64,000 nt of DNA from the NCBI GenBank assembly GCA_018136815.1, contig CM030942.1, positions 807,797 to 871,796 of the forward strand, in the 5' to 3' direction. Both the position numbers and the translations under genes were made by a program. Shown here piece after piece: positions 42,782-56,156 of this stretch. The notes below the pieces were generated by a model. The model made no database searches and was not told where the DNA came from. It saw only the letters and a program-made list of their open reading frames with translations. The number at the start of each line of letters is the position of its first letter. Position 1 is the stretch's first letter. The stretch comes from Isochrysis galbana. Its lineage: Eukaryota; Haptophyta; Isochrysidales; Isochrysidaceae.

Positions 42782-45700
42782 ATGCACACGCAACCTGCCC
42801 TCGAGGTGGCTGCCGAAGTCAATCAGTACGCCGCGATCGACAGTGATAGGCTCGGGTGTGAGATCCTCGACCTGGTGCGCAGGCGGGTCGCGGATCATGT
42901 GTGCGAGCTCCCAAGCTCAGCAGACTGGCTCATCCCATCGCTTGATGGCTCGTCACCAGCGCACACCTCGACCGAGACCGTTGCAAGCAGCGCGTGTGTG
43001 CCGCCGAGTGGTCACGCACCTGCCATACATTCGTACTCGCCTGCGGCTTCAGCCAGGCACAACATTGGGGTGGAACCGATTGTGCATTCTTCCTCGCATG
43101 TAGCTGCAGCCGGGCACAGCATCGGAGTGGAGCCAATCGATACGGTTTCGACAAGTGTTTCATCACAGTCCCGCCGCTGCAAGTACAATCAAGATACTTC
43201 CACTCATGCTTGTACAAGTACTCTTTCCCACGCACGACGCATCGATGCTTTGAAAGATTTGGCTCGCTCCAACGGCGACGGCTTGCACTTAGCCCTTTCA
43301 TCTATAGAGAGGTTGCGCAGCGAGAGAAATATCGACGAATTGTACGAACAGCTTGCAGCTGCATTTCGTCACCGGCGTTGCTGTGTCATAGCACTGCGTG
43401 CCTGGGTGCAACAGACGAGGGAGACGACACTACTGCGGCTCTCTCGATCGCTGTCATCTCAATCTATCCTTCGATCTGCGTTTGACACTTGGCTCCGTTG
43501 TGTTGTCATCGAAGCCAAGCTGGAACTTGCAGCGAGATATTTTGTAGCCAGGGACACTGGTCAGCGGCAGCCCACCACATTTGTTTCCGGGGTTGGTACA
43601 GCCTTCCATTCAACGATGCGCGTCTGCTGGGCTCGTTGGGCAAGTCAAACAGGGCATGGCAAGAAAGCAAGCCACCGTGATGGCGACAACATACGCGGCG
43701 GGAAGGGCAGTCGTAGGTCGCGCATGACGCATTTGCAGTGCACCTTCGACCAGTGGCGCGCGGTTGCGCAACGAGTACGGCACCTACGGCGGCTTCATGT
43801 CCCTAATCTTGTGCATTCATGCACATTCAAAGCGTCTCATGAGCTGAAGAGAGCGGTCCACCTATGGATCAATGCAGTGAAGAAGGTGCCGTCGCATATC
43901 CCATCGAGACATGGGAACGACGAGTCAATGTTAATCATGGGCACGTCCAAGATGGCATCACAAAATAAGGTAAGTCTTGCTGTCCCTCTTTAGATCAGCT
44001 TCACAGAGGCAACACTTGGGATTTACATTCACTGTGCTAGACGTTCGAGCAGAGCACCGCCTAATCATGTTTTGGCCATGCTACTACGCCCGGCCTCACG
44101 ATTTTTCGGCCTGCTTATAGTGCAGCTGTTTCTCACCTCGCTGTGTCCTTTCGGCAACTGACCGCCCACGCTTGCCGTTTTTTCTCCGCAATTCGCAGCA
44201 TCCGCAACCACCACTGGCGAGGCCTGCCAATCCGGAGATTGGGGCGGAGACGCGGCGCATGGTTCACAGCGAGGCTGAACAGGCTGCCGCCGCCGTGCGC
44301 GCTCTCGAGGAGGAGCTGGAAGACGAACGGCGACGGCTCCTCCGCGCCCTCGATGAGCAACGAGCTGTGGTCCTTGCTGCTGCCGCATCTGCTAGTGCAC
44401 ATGCTCAAGCCCTAGCAGATGTAAGGCGGGAGAGTGAGGCGGCTGTCTTGGCAGTGAAGGCAACTGCCGCGGATGTCGAGCGTAACCTCCAGGAGCAGCT
44501 AGCAGCTCAGCAAGATGGCGCGATGGAGGCAGCGACCGAAGCGGCAGCAGAGATAGCGACTGCAGCGCTAAGTCTCGCCGACGCGGATGCGGACATCTCA
44601 AGATTGTTAGGGCAACGAAAGCAGGATCGGGAGACAGCGCAGGTTGCAATAAGGCAGACTCTCCAGGCTCAGGCTGAACTAAAAGCCCTAGCGCTCCAGG
44701 TAGACGAGGCAAAGGCAGCCTCAGCGGCGGCGGAGCAGGCTGCGATAAATGCGCGCGAGGAAGCAAATATCGCTCTTTCAAAGCACACTGCCGCTGCTAC
44801 TGAGGCGGAAACGGCAGCTGAGGCAGTCCGCGCGCGTGACTTGTGCTTGCAAGATGAGCAAAGAGCACGCAGGGCGGAATGCGTAGCCCTTACCGCTGCT
44901 TTAGCCGACGCTGATGAAGCCGCAACCAGGGCGGTGGAGGGCGTAGTGTCCGCCCGCTCTTGGGAGGCCAGCGCTCGTGAATCTGCCGCGGCATATGCGC
45001 TGGCTGCAGAGCAGATGCGGTCAGCAACGGATATTGCGGTTTCAGAAGCGATGGGCGCGGTACAAGCCAGAATGCTTGCAGAGCGAGCGGCAGAAGCGGC
45101 TGCTCTTCGTTCGGCTGTTGCTGAGGCAGAAGCAGAGACTGAAGCATTGGTCCGTTTGGTGCACGTGGAGGCCGAACGTGCCAACAAGGCCACGGAAACG
45201 GTGTTGGCAGCGAGGGAAGCGGCAAAGGAGGCAGCCATCGAGGCAGGGAGGGAGGCGGCGGAGACCGTCTTGCGCCATGCTCAAGAAGTCCAGCATCTTC
45301 GGGAGAGAGCTGAGGTGGCTGAGGATGCTGCAGCAGTGGCAAAAGCACGGGCCGATGTAGCCGAGTCGTCAATGAAAATTCAAGCTGCTAGTCATGCCGA
45401 AGCACTAGCCGCAGCGGCAGCCTCGGCTTCAAAGGACCGCGAGGCACTCATGACAGAGCTGGATCAAACGCTCAACGCCCAGCTGGAGGCCGCTCGCGAT
45501 GAGGCGACAGCTACGGCCAAAGCCGTGGCAAACGCTGCGGAAGCCGTGGCGCGCCGTCGTGAGTTTGAGGCCGGGCTGCTTTCTCGAGAGCTATGGCGGG
45601 CAGAGGAGTTGACCCGTGTGACAGAACACAAGAGAGTGGCACTAGCATCGCAAGTCCAGCTGAATGTCTGCGCCTTGAGGGATGCCACACTTCTGGGCGA

Positions 45701-48700
45701 AACATCGGCTTCAGCTCTTAGCCATGCTCTCGCTGAGACCGAGGCTTCTGCTGCCGCATCGGGCGCACGGGAGATGGCCGCACTGGCAGCTGCAGACGAC
45801 GCCAAATCGACAATGTCCTACGCAGGCGCGGCGCTGGAGAGCCTTTCCCGCACCCTTGCAGACATGGAGATTGAGGCCGCCAGGTGTGTGGCAGATGCAA
45901 CTGCGGAGGCGGCAACCGTGGCGGCACTAGAGGCAGAGAGGAAGGAGCTCATGGAGGCGCGAGCTGCAGACCTTGAGCGTCATGTGGTGGTGCGCTCTGA
46001 GGCATCGGCGATAGCAACGAAGCTTAGCCAAGGACTCAGCAAACTCAAACAATTAGAGATGGATGCCGATGCGCAAAAAGAAGACCATGCTGCGGCCATG
46101 GCTGCAATCACGGCGGAGTTGACAGCAGCCAATGCGCGCGCAAAGTCGAGCAGCGATGCAGCGTTGGCTTTACGTGCCGAATTGAAACACGCTGAAGAAA
46201 CCCAAGCAGAGCTACAAGCTGATGCGGCCTGGCGGTTGGCAGAGGCCGCAGAGGCTGCAGAAGCTGCTGGTGCACTTGCCCGTCGTGAAGCACAGGCTGC
46301 GTGCGCCGGCGCGGCGCAGACAGCCAAATGGGAGGCCGAGACAGAAGCAGAAGCGAGTCGCATTGTTGCAGCGGCTGTCGCTGCTGTCACAGAGAGCGAA
46401 CTGTGTCGCGAGCTAGCGGAGCAAGATGCTGAGCTAAGGTGGGCAGATAATGAGCGAGCCGCACTCCACGGGAGCCTGGACGCCGCACATGCTGCTGCTG
46501 TTCGTGCCGAGACGGATAGGCTAGTCGTATCGGAGGCACTTCGTGAGTGCGAAATGGATGCAGGCGAGGCTGCCATTGCCCACGCTTCTGCGGTCCAACT
46601 ACAAGCGGAAGCGATCGCCACAACATACAACGCCGAAAAAGCTGACATGGCGACGGCAGCGGCACTCCGCTCAAAGCCTGGTGATGTGTTGCGGCGAGAG
46701 GTGACATTGGAAGAGACTTCCGCCGCCCCAGCCCAGCATGTCGACGATTCCGAGGCCGCCGCGGCTGAGGCCTCGCGACGCGCCTTTGTTGATGGGCAAG
46801 CGGGAGCAAATTCTGAGAACGAAGCACGGCTCTTGAATGATGTGCTCCAAGACGAGGCGACTAGAGCAAGTACTATAGCTCTTGCTGACGAGCATATTTT
46901 ACGTCTAAGAGTGGCTGAGGCGGCCGCGGCGGCGGAAGCGAGCGCTGCTGAGAAAATAGCGGAAGCGGCAGATGCCGCAGAGGCACGAGTGGCAGCCGAG
47001 CGTGCTATAAACGCACAATTGATTTTGGACGAGAAGGCGGCGACGCTGAGGCGAATGGGGGCCGTTCTCGCAGAACGAGTCTTACGATCCATGGCTCGTC
47101 GCTTTGTCCGATCCTGGCGGAATCGATGCCGACGGACACGCCTGGCGTGGTGCTTTCGCCACCATTCAGCTACGGCACACGCTTTTTTCTCTCTCGCCAA
47201 AGTGCCGGCGGAGACAAAACGACGTGCCGATGTTGCTGGTCATCTGGCCTCTCTAGAACGGGCTGGAGCTGCAAAAGTCGCCCTCGTGTCTCTCACGTCA
47301 TGTTTCACTGCATGGCGCAAGCGCACCTCACAGAGGTTCACTGCTATCAACCTTCGCATGAAGGCGGAAGACTCTCTTTCAAATCGACACCGTCGCCTCG
47401 GAGTCGCCGCAATGGCGGCAGCCATGGCCAAAGGCCGGAGAGATGCTGATTTCAACGGGCGAGTACACGCACTGCGGATAGAGAAGCAAGCGCAAATGGC
47501 TACAAGAGCGTTGCGCGAGTGGAGGGCCGGCGCGCGCAAAGCTTCGTTTCTATACAAAAGCGAAACCACGTTGCGCCTATCAGTGCAATTTCGAGCCCTC
47601 CAGGTTGCGTTCACCACCCTCCTCGACGACGAGTGTTCACGCAAAGACACACAGCGATCGAACTTAATCGTTCTGCGCTGGCGATGTTTGCGTGCACTGA
47701 TGCGTTGGAGGCAACGCAAGTTGCTTGCAGCCTCGCTCAAGAGGAACGAGACCAGACTCAAAACAATATTTGCGCACAAGTCGCTTCTGCGGGCGGTCCA
47801 GAGGGTGCGAACTTGCTATCTAGTGAATAAATGTTCCGCAATAGCCCGACAGCACCTGACAAAACTTCAATTTGCCCGCCTGCATGTCGTGACACGGCAT
47901 GCCGTGGAGACTAGAGCAGGCCGAGTCAATAGGGAGAACCGCGCACTCGAGGCTGGACGGAAGCTCTGCATGTGCCGCATGGCGGGCATCGTAAAGAAAT
48001 GGAGGGAGTGGGCACACCAAGCAAGCGACGCGTCAAGCCTGAAGCAGCGGTACGCGTTGCGACGCGGGTGGACGGCTTGGTGCACCGCGGCCACTGTGCA
48101 TCGCCGCGGGGAGAAGATTGAAGCACGCACCACAAAGGCAATGCGTTGTACGGCACTGCGACGTTCATTCTTCGCGTTGCGCGTTGCTACGGACGCACTC
48201 GCTCACGGCGCATCGGCACAATTCAAGGCGATCCGTCATTTCCGCAGTGCGACGTCACGGCGAATGTTGTTTAATTTGCGGAATGCCGCCGTACTTCATT
48301 GGACGGTGATTGTGCCCAGTCGTACTTGCTTCTACAAATCATCTCTTCGTCGAGGGCTTCACGAGCTGGGCAAATATGCCATGCGCGCATCGCTGTCGCA
48401 CATGGCATATCAAGTATACCGTCATTCGTCACTGGCTCGGGCAATGCTTGTCTTTTGCTCCCAAAGCGAGCAACATAAGGGGCATTCAATGATCCGGCTT
48501 GCAGTTGGTCACTGTGAGACTCGCATGTGTATCGTAGCTCTGCGGAAGTGGCGCGTGGCAGCAAAAGATCGCCGTGCACTCCAAGAGCTGTATGCGATGG
48601 CCTGGCTACATTGTCGGCAAATGCTTCATCAAGTTGCTTTGCGACGACTTTTTGCGAATTGGATCACTCTTGCTGGAAGTCGATGCGTTGGCTCATCAGC

Positions 48701-51700
48701 GAAACTCGTCGGCATCCGTTGTAGGTGGCGGAGATGGCAACGCACAGTCGAAGATGCGCGTGCGGACCGCCTCCGAAGCGACTCTGCTACATGGTGTCTG
48801 CGTTTCTGCGAGGCCCGCGGGGCGTTTCGACTTTGGGCTTCCCTACGCTTAGAGATGTCAACGAATAGGGCACGTTTTCGAAGCCTCGTGCATCAGGTGC
48901 GAGACCGGCGAGTAGTCTCCACCCTCGCAATCTGGCAGAATATATCGTATTGGTCACGCGAGCTCAGCCAGCATATATTGTCAGCGACGTCTGCCGCGCG
49001 GCGTGCGGTGTATCGTCGCCGTCTGCATTTCGCCATGAGGAGCTGGCATTGCGTGGCCGATGCACGGGCCAAGATCTCATGCATTGCCGTTGATGTTACC
49101 ACATTCCTTTCATTGAGGAACATCAAGCTGAAGATGAAAAAATGGCGCCAACAGTCGGATCATGAAGCAGCTGCATCATGCCAATTCGGTGTCGCAGTCC
49201 ACGCACACGCCACGACTTCCACGCGCAGTCTGCTTCGACGTTGGTGTCGTGCCGTGCTTGCGACTCGCCGCGTGCGGCACGATCCCATTGCCACTCTCCT
49301 TGCTCGCTCTCATCCGGCGTCTGCTCCACCGGCAAATCGGAGAGTTGTTGCAATCGCCGATGCTTTTGCTGCAGCACGCCGCCATCGGATACTCGCCGAA
49401 GCTGCTGAGTTTTGGAAATGCATCGTTTCTTCGCGCCGGTCACTGCAAGAAACCGAAATGAAGGCTGCAAGAGCACGGGGCCATCGAGCCTCTCGGCGCG
49501 GGCTGCTACGCTGGGTGTGCAGATGGAAGCGCGACATGATGCACGAGCGCTCCAAAACTCACCTGTGCATAGCCTTCAGGAATCGCCATACCCTCAATGC
49601 ACTTCGGCAATGGGGAAGCAACGCGAACACGGCGGCGCTTAATGTTCGCCAACTGAGTGCAGCACGTGTCGCTTGGCTCACATTTTGCACTGCTCGCTGG
49701 AGGAGCACATGTGGCGTAATGAAAGTTCGGACTGACCGTGGGACACGTGCCAAAGAAGCAAGCGCAACAGCCACAAAACGTATTCTTGAGAAGTCGCTTG
49801 GCATGTGGAGGAGGTTCTCGGCAAAACAGCGCGATAATTGCAGAATTTTTTCTTGTGCTGCGAGTCATTTTGCGCATGCAACGCCAGTATGGTTGATGAG
49901 GCGTGCTTTGAGAGATTGGAACTATCGGATGCGTGCGTGCTCGATCACTAAGATGGCCGCCCGGGGAGAATTAGGGCATGCCGCGCGCCTGAACCACTAC
50001 TTCAGGTCATTGAAAGCACTACATCGTGCGATTGCTGCCAAGCAGTCTTTTCTTAAGAGACAGGAAAGTGGGGCCGGGCGTATCGAAGGCCGTCAAGGCA
50101 CTGTGTCGGGCACTCCATCAGACGGTGGGCGCAATGGTTTCTCTTGCAACGAAAGTCCTTCCATGCGACCCGATTCCGCGCCGTCGGCTCATCACTCCGC
50201 GACGGGAGTCTTGTTTGGCGGTCTTCTCGCAGGAGTCCTCGACGATGCAATTGCTGCGCCTTTCGTACTGCACTCACTTTCCAAATCCCGAGATTTTCGC
50301 GAAGATGCCGCAGGAGACACGATTTCGGCAACAATGGTGGCCGCGGCGGGCTCTGTTGCGCGAGCTGAAGCTCTTGCGACAGCCGAAGCGCAGGGACAGG
50401 ATGTCATCGGCATTGCACTCACTGAAGGTTGCTACGTCATGGCATTGCGTAACACGGTCGCAGAGGCTGACGAAGAGCATCGCAATACCCAAGAAATCCT
50501 GGCGCGAGAACGCGCAAAAGCTGAGGTGGATGGCGTACGGCGCGATGAGCAGGCCGCTTGCTTAGCATCTGCGCAAGAACAACTCGAATCGATGAGTGCC
50601 AAGCTTGAGCAAGCTCTGCTACAACGGGAGGCCGACGCGGCTTTCTCCGCTGCTCGCGAACACGAGCGCAGGCGGCGTACGGCTGCTGCCCTGCGCGCAC
50701 AAAGGTGTGCACTTGCCGTACAGTTAGAACGAGAGAGAGAGGTGCAAACGACTTCTCTGGAAGCGGCAAAATCAGCGACACGAGACGCTCTCACTGCGGC
50801 ACGCGAAGTGGCTGAAGTTGCTCGGACCGCAGCTGTGGATGCCGACGAGGCTCGTCAGAAGGCGGCTGCATATGCAGCGGAGGCGGAAGCGGCAACGGCA
50901 GCCCTGGTGGCGAGCTCCGCTGAGACATGTGCGGCATTGGAAGCGCAACATAATGCAGAATCATTAGCTGCACAGGCAGAAGAAGAATGTCGGCGTGAAA
51001 GCGATCGTGCGAGTGCTTTGGCTGAGGCTCTGGCGAAGGCAGTTCGCCATCACGAGATTCAGCTGTGTCTTTTGGCCGAGGAAGTCGCATCCTCGGAGGC
51101 ACGTGCTGATCAAGCGAAAGCAGCTGCGGCGGCATCGGAGGTGAAGGCTGAGATCCACGTGCATCAAGTTTCTGAAGCTGCTGCCGAATCCATCGCAGTG
51201 GCAACTCGCGCGTACGAGGAACAAATAGCGCACGCGCTAGCATCTGCTGCGTCCGCATCTAAGGAGGCTGACGCCATGAGAGGAGCGCTTGTCCAGGCAG
51301 AGGAACGCTTCGCCCTCGAGTCAGCAGCACGAGCTGAAGCCGACGTGCGTGCAGCCACAGCGGAAAGAAAAGCAGCTACAGATGTTGCAGCTAGGAGGGA
51401 GGCGGAGAGTCGCGCGTCTGCAGCCGCAGAGGCAGCTTCACTTGCTCGGCGCACCTTGCAGCAGAGAGTCAACGACATCTCGGCATCTCATCCGGACCAC
51501 GACTCAATATCAAGGTACGAGGAGCGCGAGCGCGCGATGCGTGAGCAGTGCGACAACCTCTCAGCGACCATCAACTCTCTACGCAAGCAACTAGATGCGA
51601 AAGCTGAAGCAACCGTCGCGACCGCTGCCGATGCTCATGAGGCTACAGAGTACGAACAAGGGGGGCATGCACAACGGATGCACGTTCTACAAGAATACGT

Positions 51701-52661
51701 CGCATCCTCTGTACGCGATATCACGGCGCTGCGTGAGGAGTTGGCGATTTCAAAGGCTGCCGAGGCTGCAACTAGCGCAAAGTTGGAGTCGGCAACAACT
51801 GCACTTCAGCACCCGAAAGAGGCTCGCAGGGGGGGAGGCCTCGCTGCCATGGAGCGCCATGCCTACCAGAGTCAGATTGCGGATCTCCAAGCTGAGCTGG
51901 AAGCTCTTCGTCGAATTCACGAACCTAAAACCCCGACATCTATGGATTCAAATACACCTAGCGCTCTACCACGACCGGAGCCACACTTGGTAGAGGCGAC
52001 GCCGACGACCTCAAACATCGCTGCACATACTCCAGGTGCGCTTGGCGCTGTGGTTTCGATGAATAATGAAACCCCGGCGGTACTCGAATTACGTGAGGCA
52101 CTCAGGCTCAGCGAAGAACGAAGGCTAGCGGAGGCTGAGGATCTGGACTCCCAAGTTCGCCTCACGCTCCGGCTACATGCTCAATTGCAACACGAACGGC
52201 AAGCTCAACAGACATGCGAAGATATGACGAATTTTTCGCCTATATCTGAATCGACTAGGGCACAGACTTCCTCGCCGGTAATGATGCGAACTGGCAGTGA
52301 TGTGAGTGCAGCGATTGTATCTGCGGCGAGTCCAAGCTTCCTTCCAACGACATCTTGGCTGCTGCCGGGCTCGTATCCGCCAACCTTCTCCCCAGGGAAA
52401 GAAAATTCCGTTGCTTGGTGCACGACGTCAGCAACAGCACCCACTTCCGGAATGCCAAGAAGCGGCACACCAAGCTTGAAAAGCAGGTCGGGGTTGAATG
52501 ACTCAAGTGCCTCGGACACAAGACTTCAATATGGTTCAGGAAAGCATACACGTCATGTTGCAACTTCCGTTGCACGACGCGTTGCCAGTGATGTCGCAAG
52601 CCGTGGTGTAGCCTCGGGGGCGCGTGTTCCCTCGAATGGAACACCCCGCGTCCGCGTCTAA
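42782..52661 (+). CDS. Giant Sfi1-like centrin-binding coiled-coil protein
   Basis: Two exons, 42782-43969 and 44199-52661, join in phase 0 and give 3,216 residues. Sfi1 proteins form long helices that bind centrins at spindle poles and basal bodies through repeats with a key Trp. Such Trp repeats occur in exon 1 (AFDTWLRC, CWARWASQ, TFDQWRAV, AVHLWINA). About twenty more lie at residues ~1360-2340 (for example 'ALRKWRVAAKD', 'AFRLWASLR', 'AMRSWHCVAD', 'ALRDWNYRMRA'). Between them, ~420-1340 is an extreme Ala/Glu-rich coiled coil; a second coiled coil covers ~2440-2970. The last ~240 residues are Ser/Thr/Pro-rich and probably disordered. The 8.4-kb second exon has no break. The size is far above yeast Sfi1 (under 1,000 residues). 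A scaffold at the flagellar apparatus is a reasonable inference. Confidence 0.82.
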
Positions 52662-54110
52662 TACGGGTGTTTTACGATAGCTGTTGTTGCACGCGTGATG
52701 TCCAACCCGGGCATCTAGCTAGAAGCTCACGATCAAGACGCGGATATATGCCAAATAGTCCCGAGACCGGTAATAGTGACCGGGAAAGCACGTGGCAAAC
52801 GCCCAACGCATATCTCTTCTCATTTCTCCAGCATTCGGTCTCTCTTTATTTTCAATATGCCATAAAATGTTGTACCTCGGTCAACCCCATGCGCTGGAGA
52901 TGCGGCGGCGGCTCGATAGTCGCACAGCGCGGAGCACTCAGCGAAGGCGCGCGCCGATCTCGCGGGCGGTGGGCGCGGCAGCGCGGCGTGGCGGAGAGAC
53001 ATTTTCACACCCTAATAAATAAGATGAATATGCCGAAAACGGGATTTTGCCAATGATATGATTCGCTCAATGATATTGATTCTACTGCCGAGCGTGTTTC
53101 ATATCTATAGGATGCGACCGAAATATACACTAGGCGTCCATCCGTAGTTTTGGGCGAGAGCGAGAGAACGTATAGAATTATAACGGTACATGCCAATGAC
53201 GAAAGAGAAGCCTAACGAGTGTCGCGAATCGCGGGTGCGACACGCACGAACGCGCGTCTAGCGAGGCCATCCCCCTCACCACCGCCATGCCAGCGAGGTG
53301 AGATGTCGTGATCGACAACACCGATGGCCCGCGTACTCCCAGCGGCCAGCGGGGGTACCATATTTCCCCCGTCCCCGGCTGGTACCCCGGGACTTTCGAT
53401 ATCGCGCGCCTCAATCAGAGAGAGTCCAGCCCCGAGCTTTTGCCTTTGTCGGCTGCTGCCTGGAGTTCCTTCATCGCGATGGTACTTTTCACCACCAATC
53501 GTCTAAGCCGCGATAGGTAAGTTTTCCTACTTCTTATCACTAAAGTACGACCTTGAGTTGCTACCACCTTTCAAGCAAGGTACACGCAGTCTTAACTACC
53601 CGACCGATGCCGTACTGAGTTGGACGATATTCTGCCGCCGCCAAGGTGAGACCGGGGTATGTTGGTTAGTTTCTCGTCGTGACTTGCAGCTGAACTTGCG
53701 AGTACATGGATATTGGGCGTGGAATTGAATCACTGTGAGCTGGTCTTGAGCATCAGGCTAGTCTAAGCTGAGGCGCGGCCCGCCGTAGTCTTCAGTTCTC
53801 AATTCTCAAGGTTTGCTCGGCGTCCAACAGTGCACATAAGAACGTCTTCATCTATCAGGGGGTGGGACTGTCTTTGAGAATGCCAGTACGGTGGCAGTGA
53901 CAATTGGAAGTGCTCCTCGCGGATGCTCGTCTTGGTTGACGTGCGCGTAAAAACAATGCAATTTGCAATGCATAAGAAGCCCTGAACGTCTCATCATCTG
54001 ATCGGGCGCCTCTCTTGATCAGTAGGCAGATGCGCGCCGCACGGTAGGAAGCCATCGTTCATCGGCGTGAAAGAATGCTTGCGCCGAATTTCCATTCAAG
54101 GCCTTCAAGT
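52662..54110. other. Stretch between two genes, no gene seen
   Basis: Convergent 3' flanks of the Sfi1-like gene (+) and kinase gene (-). 53335-53405 shares a short motif ('GGGGGTACCATATTTCCCCC' then CTGGTACCCCGGGACTTTCG) with 41205-41260, possibly a small repeat. Nothing else is recognised. Confidence 0.5.
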
Positions 54111-55817
54111 TTAAGACTCGTCTCCGCGAGGCGTGAACTCCCCAGCATCGCAATGATACCTCCCTTCTGTGTGTGACCAACCGTTCGCTCCCGCCAATTG
54201 TGCTCGCATATCACGATAAAAGGAGTGGAATTGTAAGATTGAGCCCCCCTCGCGCGAGAAGTGAACATCAGACGAGCCTCCAGCATTCGCGACTATTTGG
54301 ATACGGACGGTGAGTCGCCCCTCGGTCACGCTGGGCTCATCTTCGTCAACTATCCACTCATTGTCGGTCGTTCCCCTAGGCCCAACAACCCTCTGCATCA
54401 CCTTCTCGGGAGTTGGCGTCTCCAGCGGCGCGTCCAGTTCGGCGGTGCCATTGCTCATGGGAGGCTCACCTAACCTGGCGCGCACGATGTCTGAAAGCTC
54501 TCCACTTACCACAGAGAAGGATGCTCCGAGCTCGGCCAATGTCGAACGCACATCCTGCATCATGCGCTCCTTCTCTGCAGGGAGCTGCACCCATCCCAGC
54601 GATCGCACGAGCATCGCATTGACCCCCAGCTCAGCAGTACTCTCTGCGTCATTTTCAACAGCAGACCTGCTAGGTTCATCCTCAGCGGCACCATCAAGCC
54701 CATTGGAGCCAATCCTGGCGGTGTCGCTGGCTGCGCCCGCCGGTCCATCACCATTGATGCGCTTCGAAGGGACGGCATCAACGACGGCTGGGCTTGCTTG
54801 GCGCTTGGCAGCTAGGGCGTGCTGGCCTCTGCCATTTGCGGCGGGTAGCGCGTCCACTGCCGTGTTCGCTGCTGGGTTCACAGCATCAAGCAGCATGGAC
54901 CATTTAGGGGGCGGGGCGGGGGGTGGGATTGCCCGCTCGTGGTTGGCTCGTTCTTTCGTCAGCCAACTGGAGTCCAGCACTTGCTGGATGGTCATCCTCT
55001 TAGTCGGGTCGATCTCAAGCATGCCACATAGCATCTCTGTTGCGTCCGGTGTCAGCCGGTTCGCCTCGCACGCAGGGCGGATGCCACTTTGGACCGCAGA
55101 GGCGAAACGATGGCAGCGCTCAGGGTGAGCGCACGAGAATGGCAGGGCGCCCGTGAGCATTGCATAGACGATGACTCCGAGAGACCAGACATCCGCAGGA
55201 GCGGGAGCATATCCGAGTTGCCGGGTTGATGTGATGACCTCAGGCGCTGCATACATGATGGAGCCACATTTGGTGTAGCGGAGGAAAGAGGCGTCCTCGT
55301 GTACTCGCTCAAGCGTCGCAGCAAGGCCGAAGTCACAAACCTTGACCACGCCGTCTGCGGTGAGCAGAATGTTCTCCGGCTTCAGGTCACGGTGATAGAC
55401 GGAGGCCGAGTGGCAATGAGCCAGCGCGGACGCGATCTGAAAGAGGTACTGCTTGGAAGTGACCTCGTTGAGCGAGCCGCACTCTGCGATCCGGTCAAAG
55501 AGCTCTCCTCCACGGCACAGCTCCATCACCATGAACACCCTCTTCCGGTCGAGGTCGACGAGCGTGGCCTTGAGCTCAACGATGTGCGGGTGCCTCAGCC
55601 TTCCGTTGGCCGCGAGCTCCTTTGCGATCGCGCCCAGCTTGCTCGCCGCCATCACCTTGACTGCGACCGGCTCGCCAGTCACGACATGCCGAGCGATGCG
55701 CACCACGCCGTGAGCGCCCGTGCCGAGAGCGCCGAGCGGGCCGAGCTCAAACTTGTACATGCCGTCGGGCGTGTGTGTCGTCACCTTGCTCGCGGTCGGC
55801 GTGGGCTCGGCCTCCAT
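54111..55817 (-). CDS. CAMK/CHK1-SNF1-type serine/threonine protein kinase
   Basis: Phosphorylates Ser/Thr using ATP. The 568-residue single-exon reading starts at ATG 55817. The kinase domain covers about 24-290: glycine loop 'LGTGAHGVV' (31-39), catalytic Lys54 in VAVKVM, YHRDLKPEN with Asp144, CDFGLA with Asp162, then 'YAAPEV' and 'PADVWSLGVIVYAMLTG'. All catalytic residues are present. Residues ~300-440 are an Ala/Pro/Asp-rich linker. About 440-560 may be a regulatory module: 'RLTVRIQIVANAGGSSDVHF' looks like the first strand of a KA1-like domain, as in Chk1 and SnRK kinases, which is an inference. Fold and order fit CHK1- or CIPK-like kinases; the exact subfamily is not settled. Upstream lies an extreme G/C-run region. 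Confidence 0.85.
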   Translation of the reverse strand: MEAEPTPTASKVTTHTPDGMYKFELGPLGALGTGAHGVVRIARHVVTGEPVAVKVMAASKLGAIAKELAANGRLRHPHIVELKATLVDLDRKRVFMVMELCRGGELFDRIAECGSLNEVTSKQYLFQIASALAHCHSASVYHRDLKPENILLTADGVVKVCDFGLAATLERVHEDASFLRYTKCGSIMYAAPEVITSTRQLGYAPAPADVWSLGVIVYAMLTGALPFSCAHPERCHRFASAVQSGIRPACEANRLTPDATEMLCGMLEIDPTKRMTIQQVLDSSWLTKERANHERAIPPPAPPPKWSMLLDAVNPAANTAVDALPAANGRGQHALAAKRQASPAVVDAVPSKRINGDGPAGAASDTARIGSNGLDGAAEDEPSRSAVENDAESTAELGVNAMLVRSLGWVQLPAEKERMMQDVRSTLAELGASFSVVSGELSDIVRARLGEPPMSNGTAELDAPLETPTPEKVMQRVVGPRGTTDNEWIVDEDEPSVTEGRLTVRIQIVANAGGSSDVHFSREGGSILQFHSFYRDMRAQLAGANGWSHTEGRYHCDAGEFTPRGDES

Positions 55818-56122
55818 TGCGAGCGGTGGGAGTGGGTCTGGGCGAGAGGGGTGAGGCTGACAAGGGGGAAAGGGGAGGGCTTGATGGCCGCCGCGAGCGG
55901 CACGGAGGAAGGGACGAGGGGGGCCAAGGGGGGGGGGGTGGCGGCAGAGGGGGAGGGGGGGGGGGAAGAGAGGGGGGGGGGAGGTGATTGAGGGAGGGGG
56001 GGGAAGGGGAAGTAGGGGAGAGGGGCCGGGCTTTGGGCCTTGGGGGGGGGGGGGGGGGGGGAGGCGGGGGGGGGAGAGGGGGCGCGCGGGGGGGGGGGGG
56101 GGGGGGGGGGGGGGGAAGAGCT

Positions 56123-56156
<34 letters not shown>

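Noticed and set aside
44392-47779. Long antisense ORFs under the Sfi1-like gene (such as 45980-47200 minus)
   Set aside because: They mirror the Ala/Glu-rich coiled coil: GC-rich codons of the real gene leave the opposite strand open. No domain is present.
54310-55128. Plus-strand ORF of 272 codons opposite the kinase gene
   Set aside because: Shadow of the kinase C-terminal coding; it has no recognisable features.
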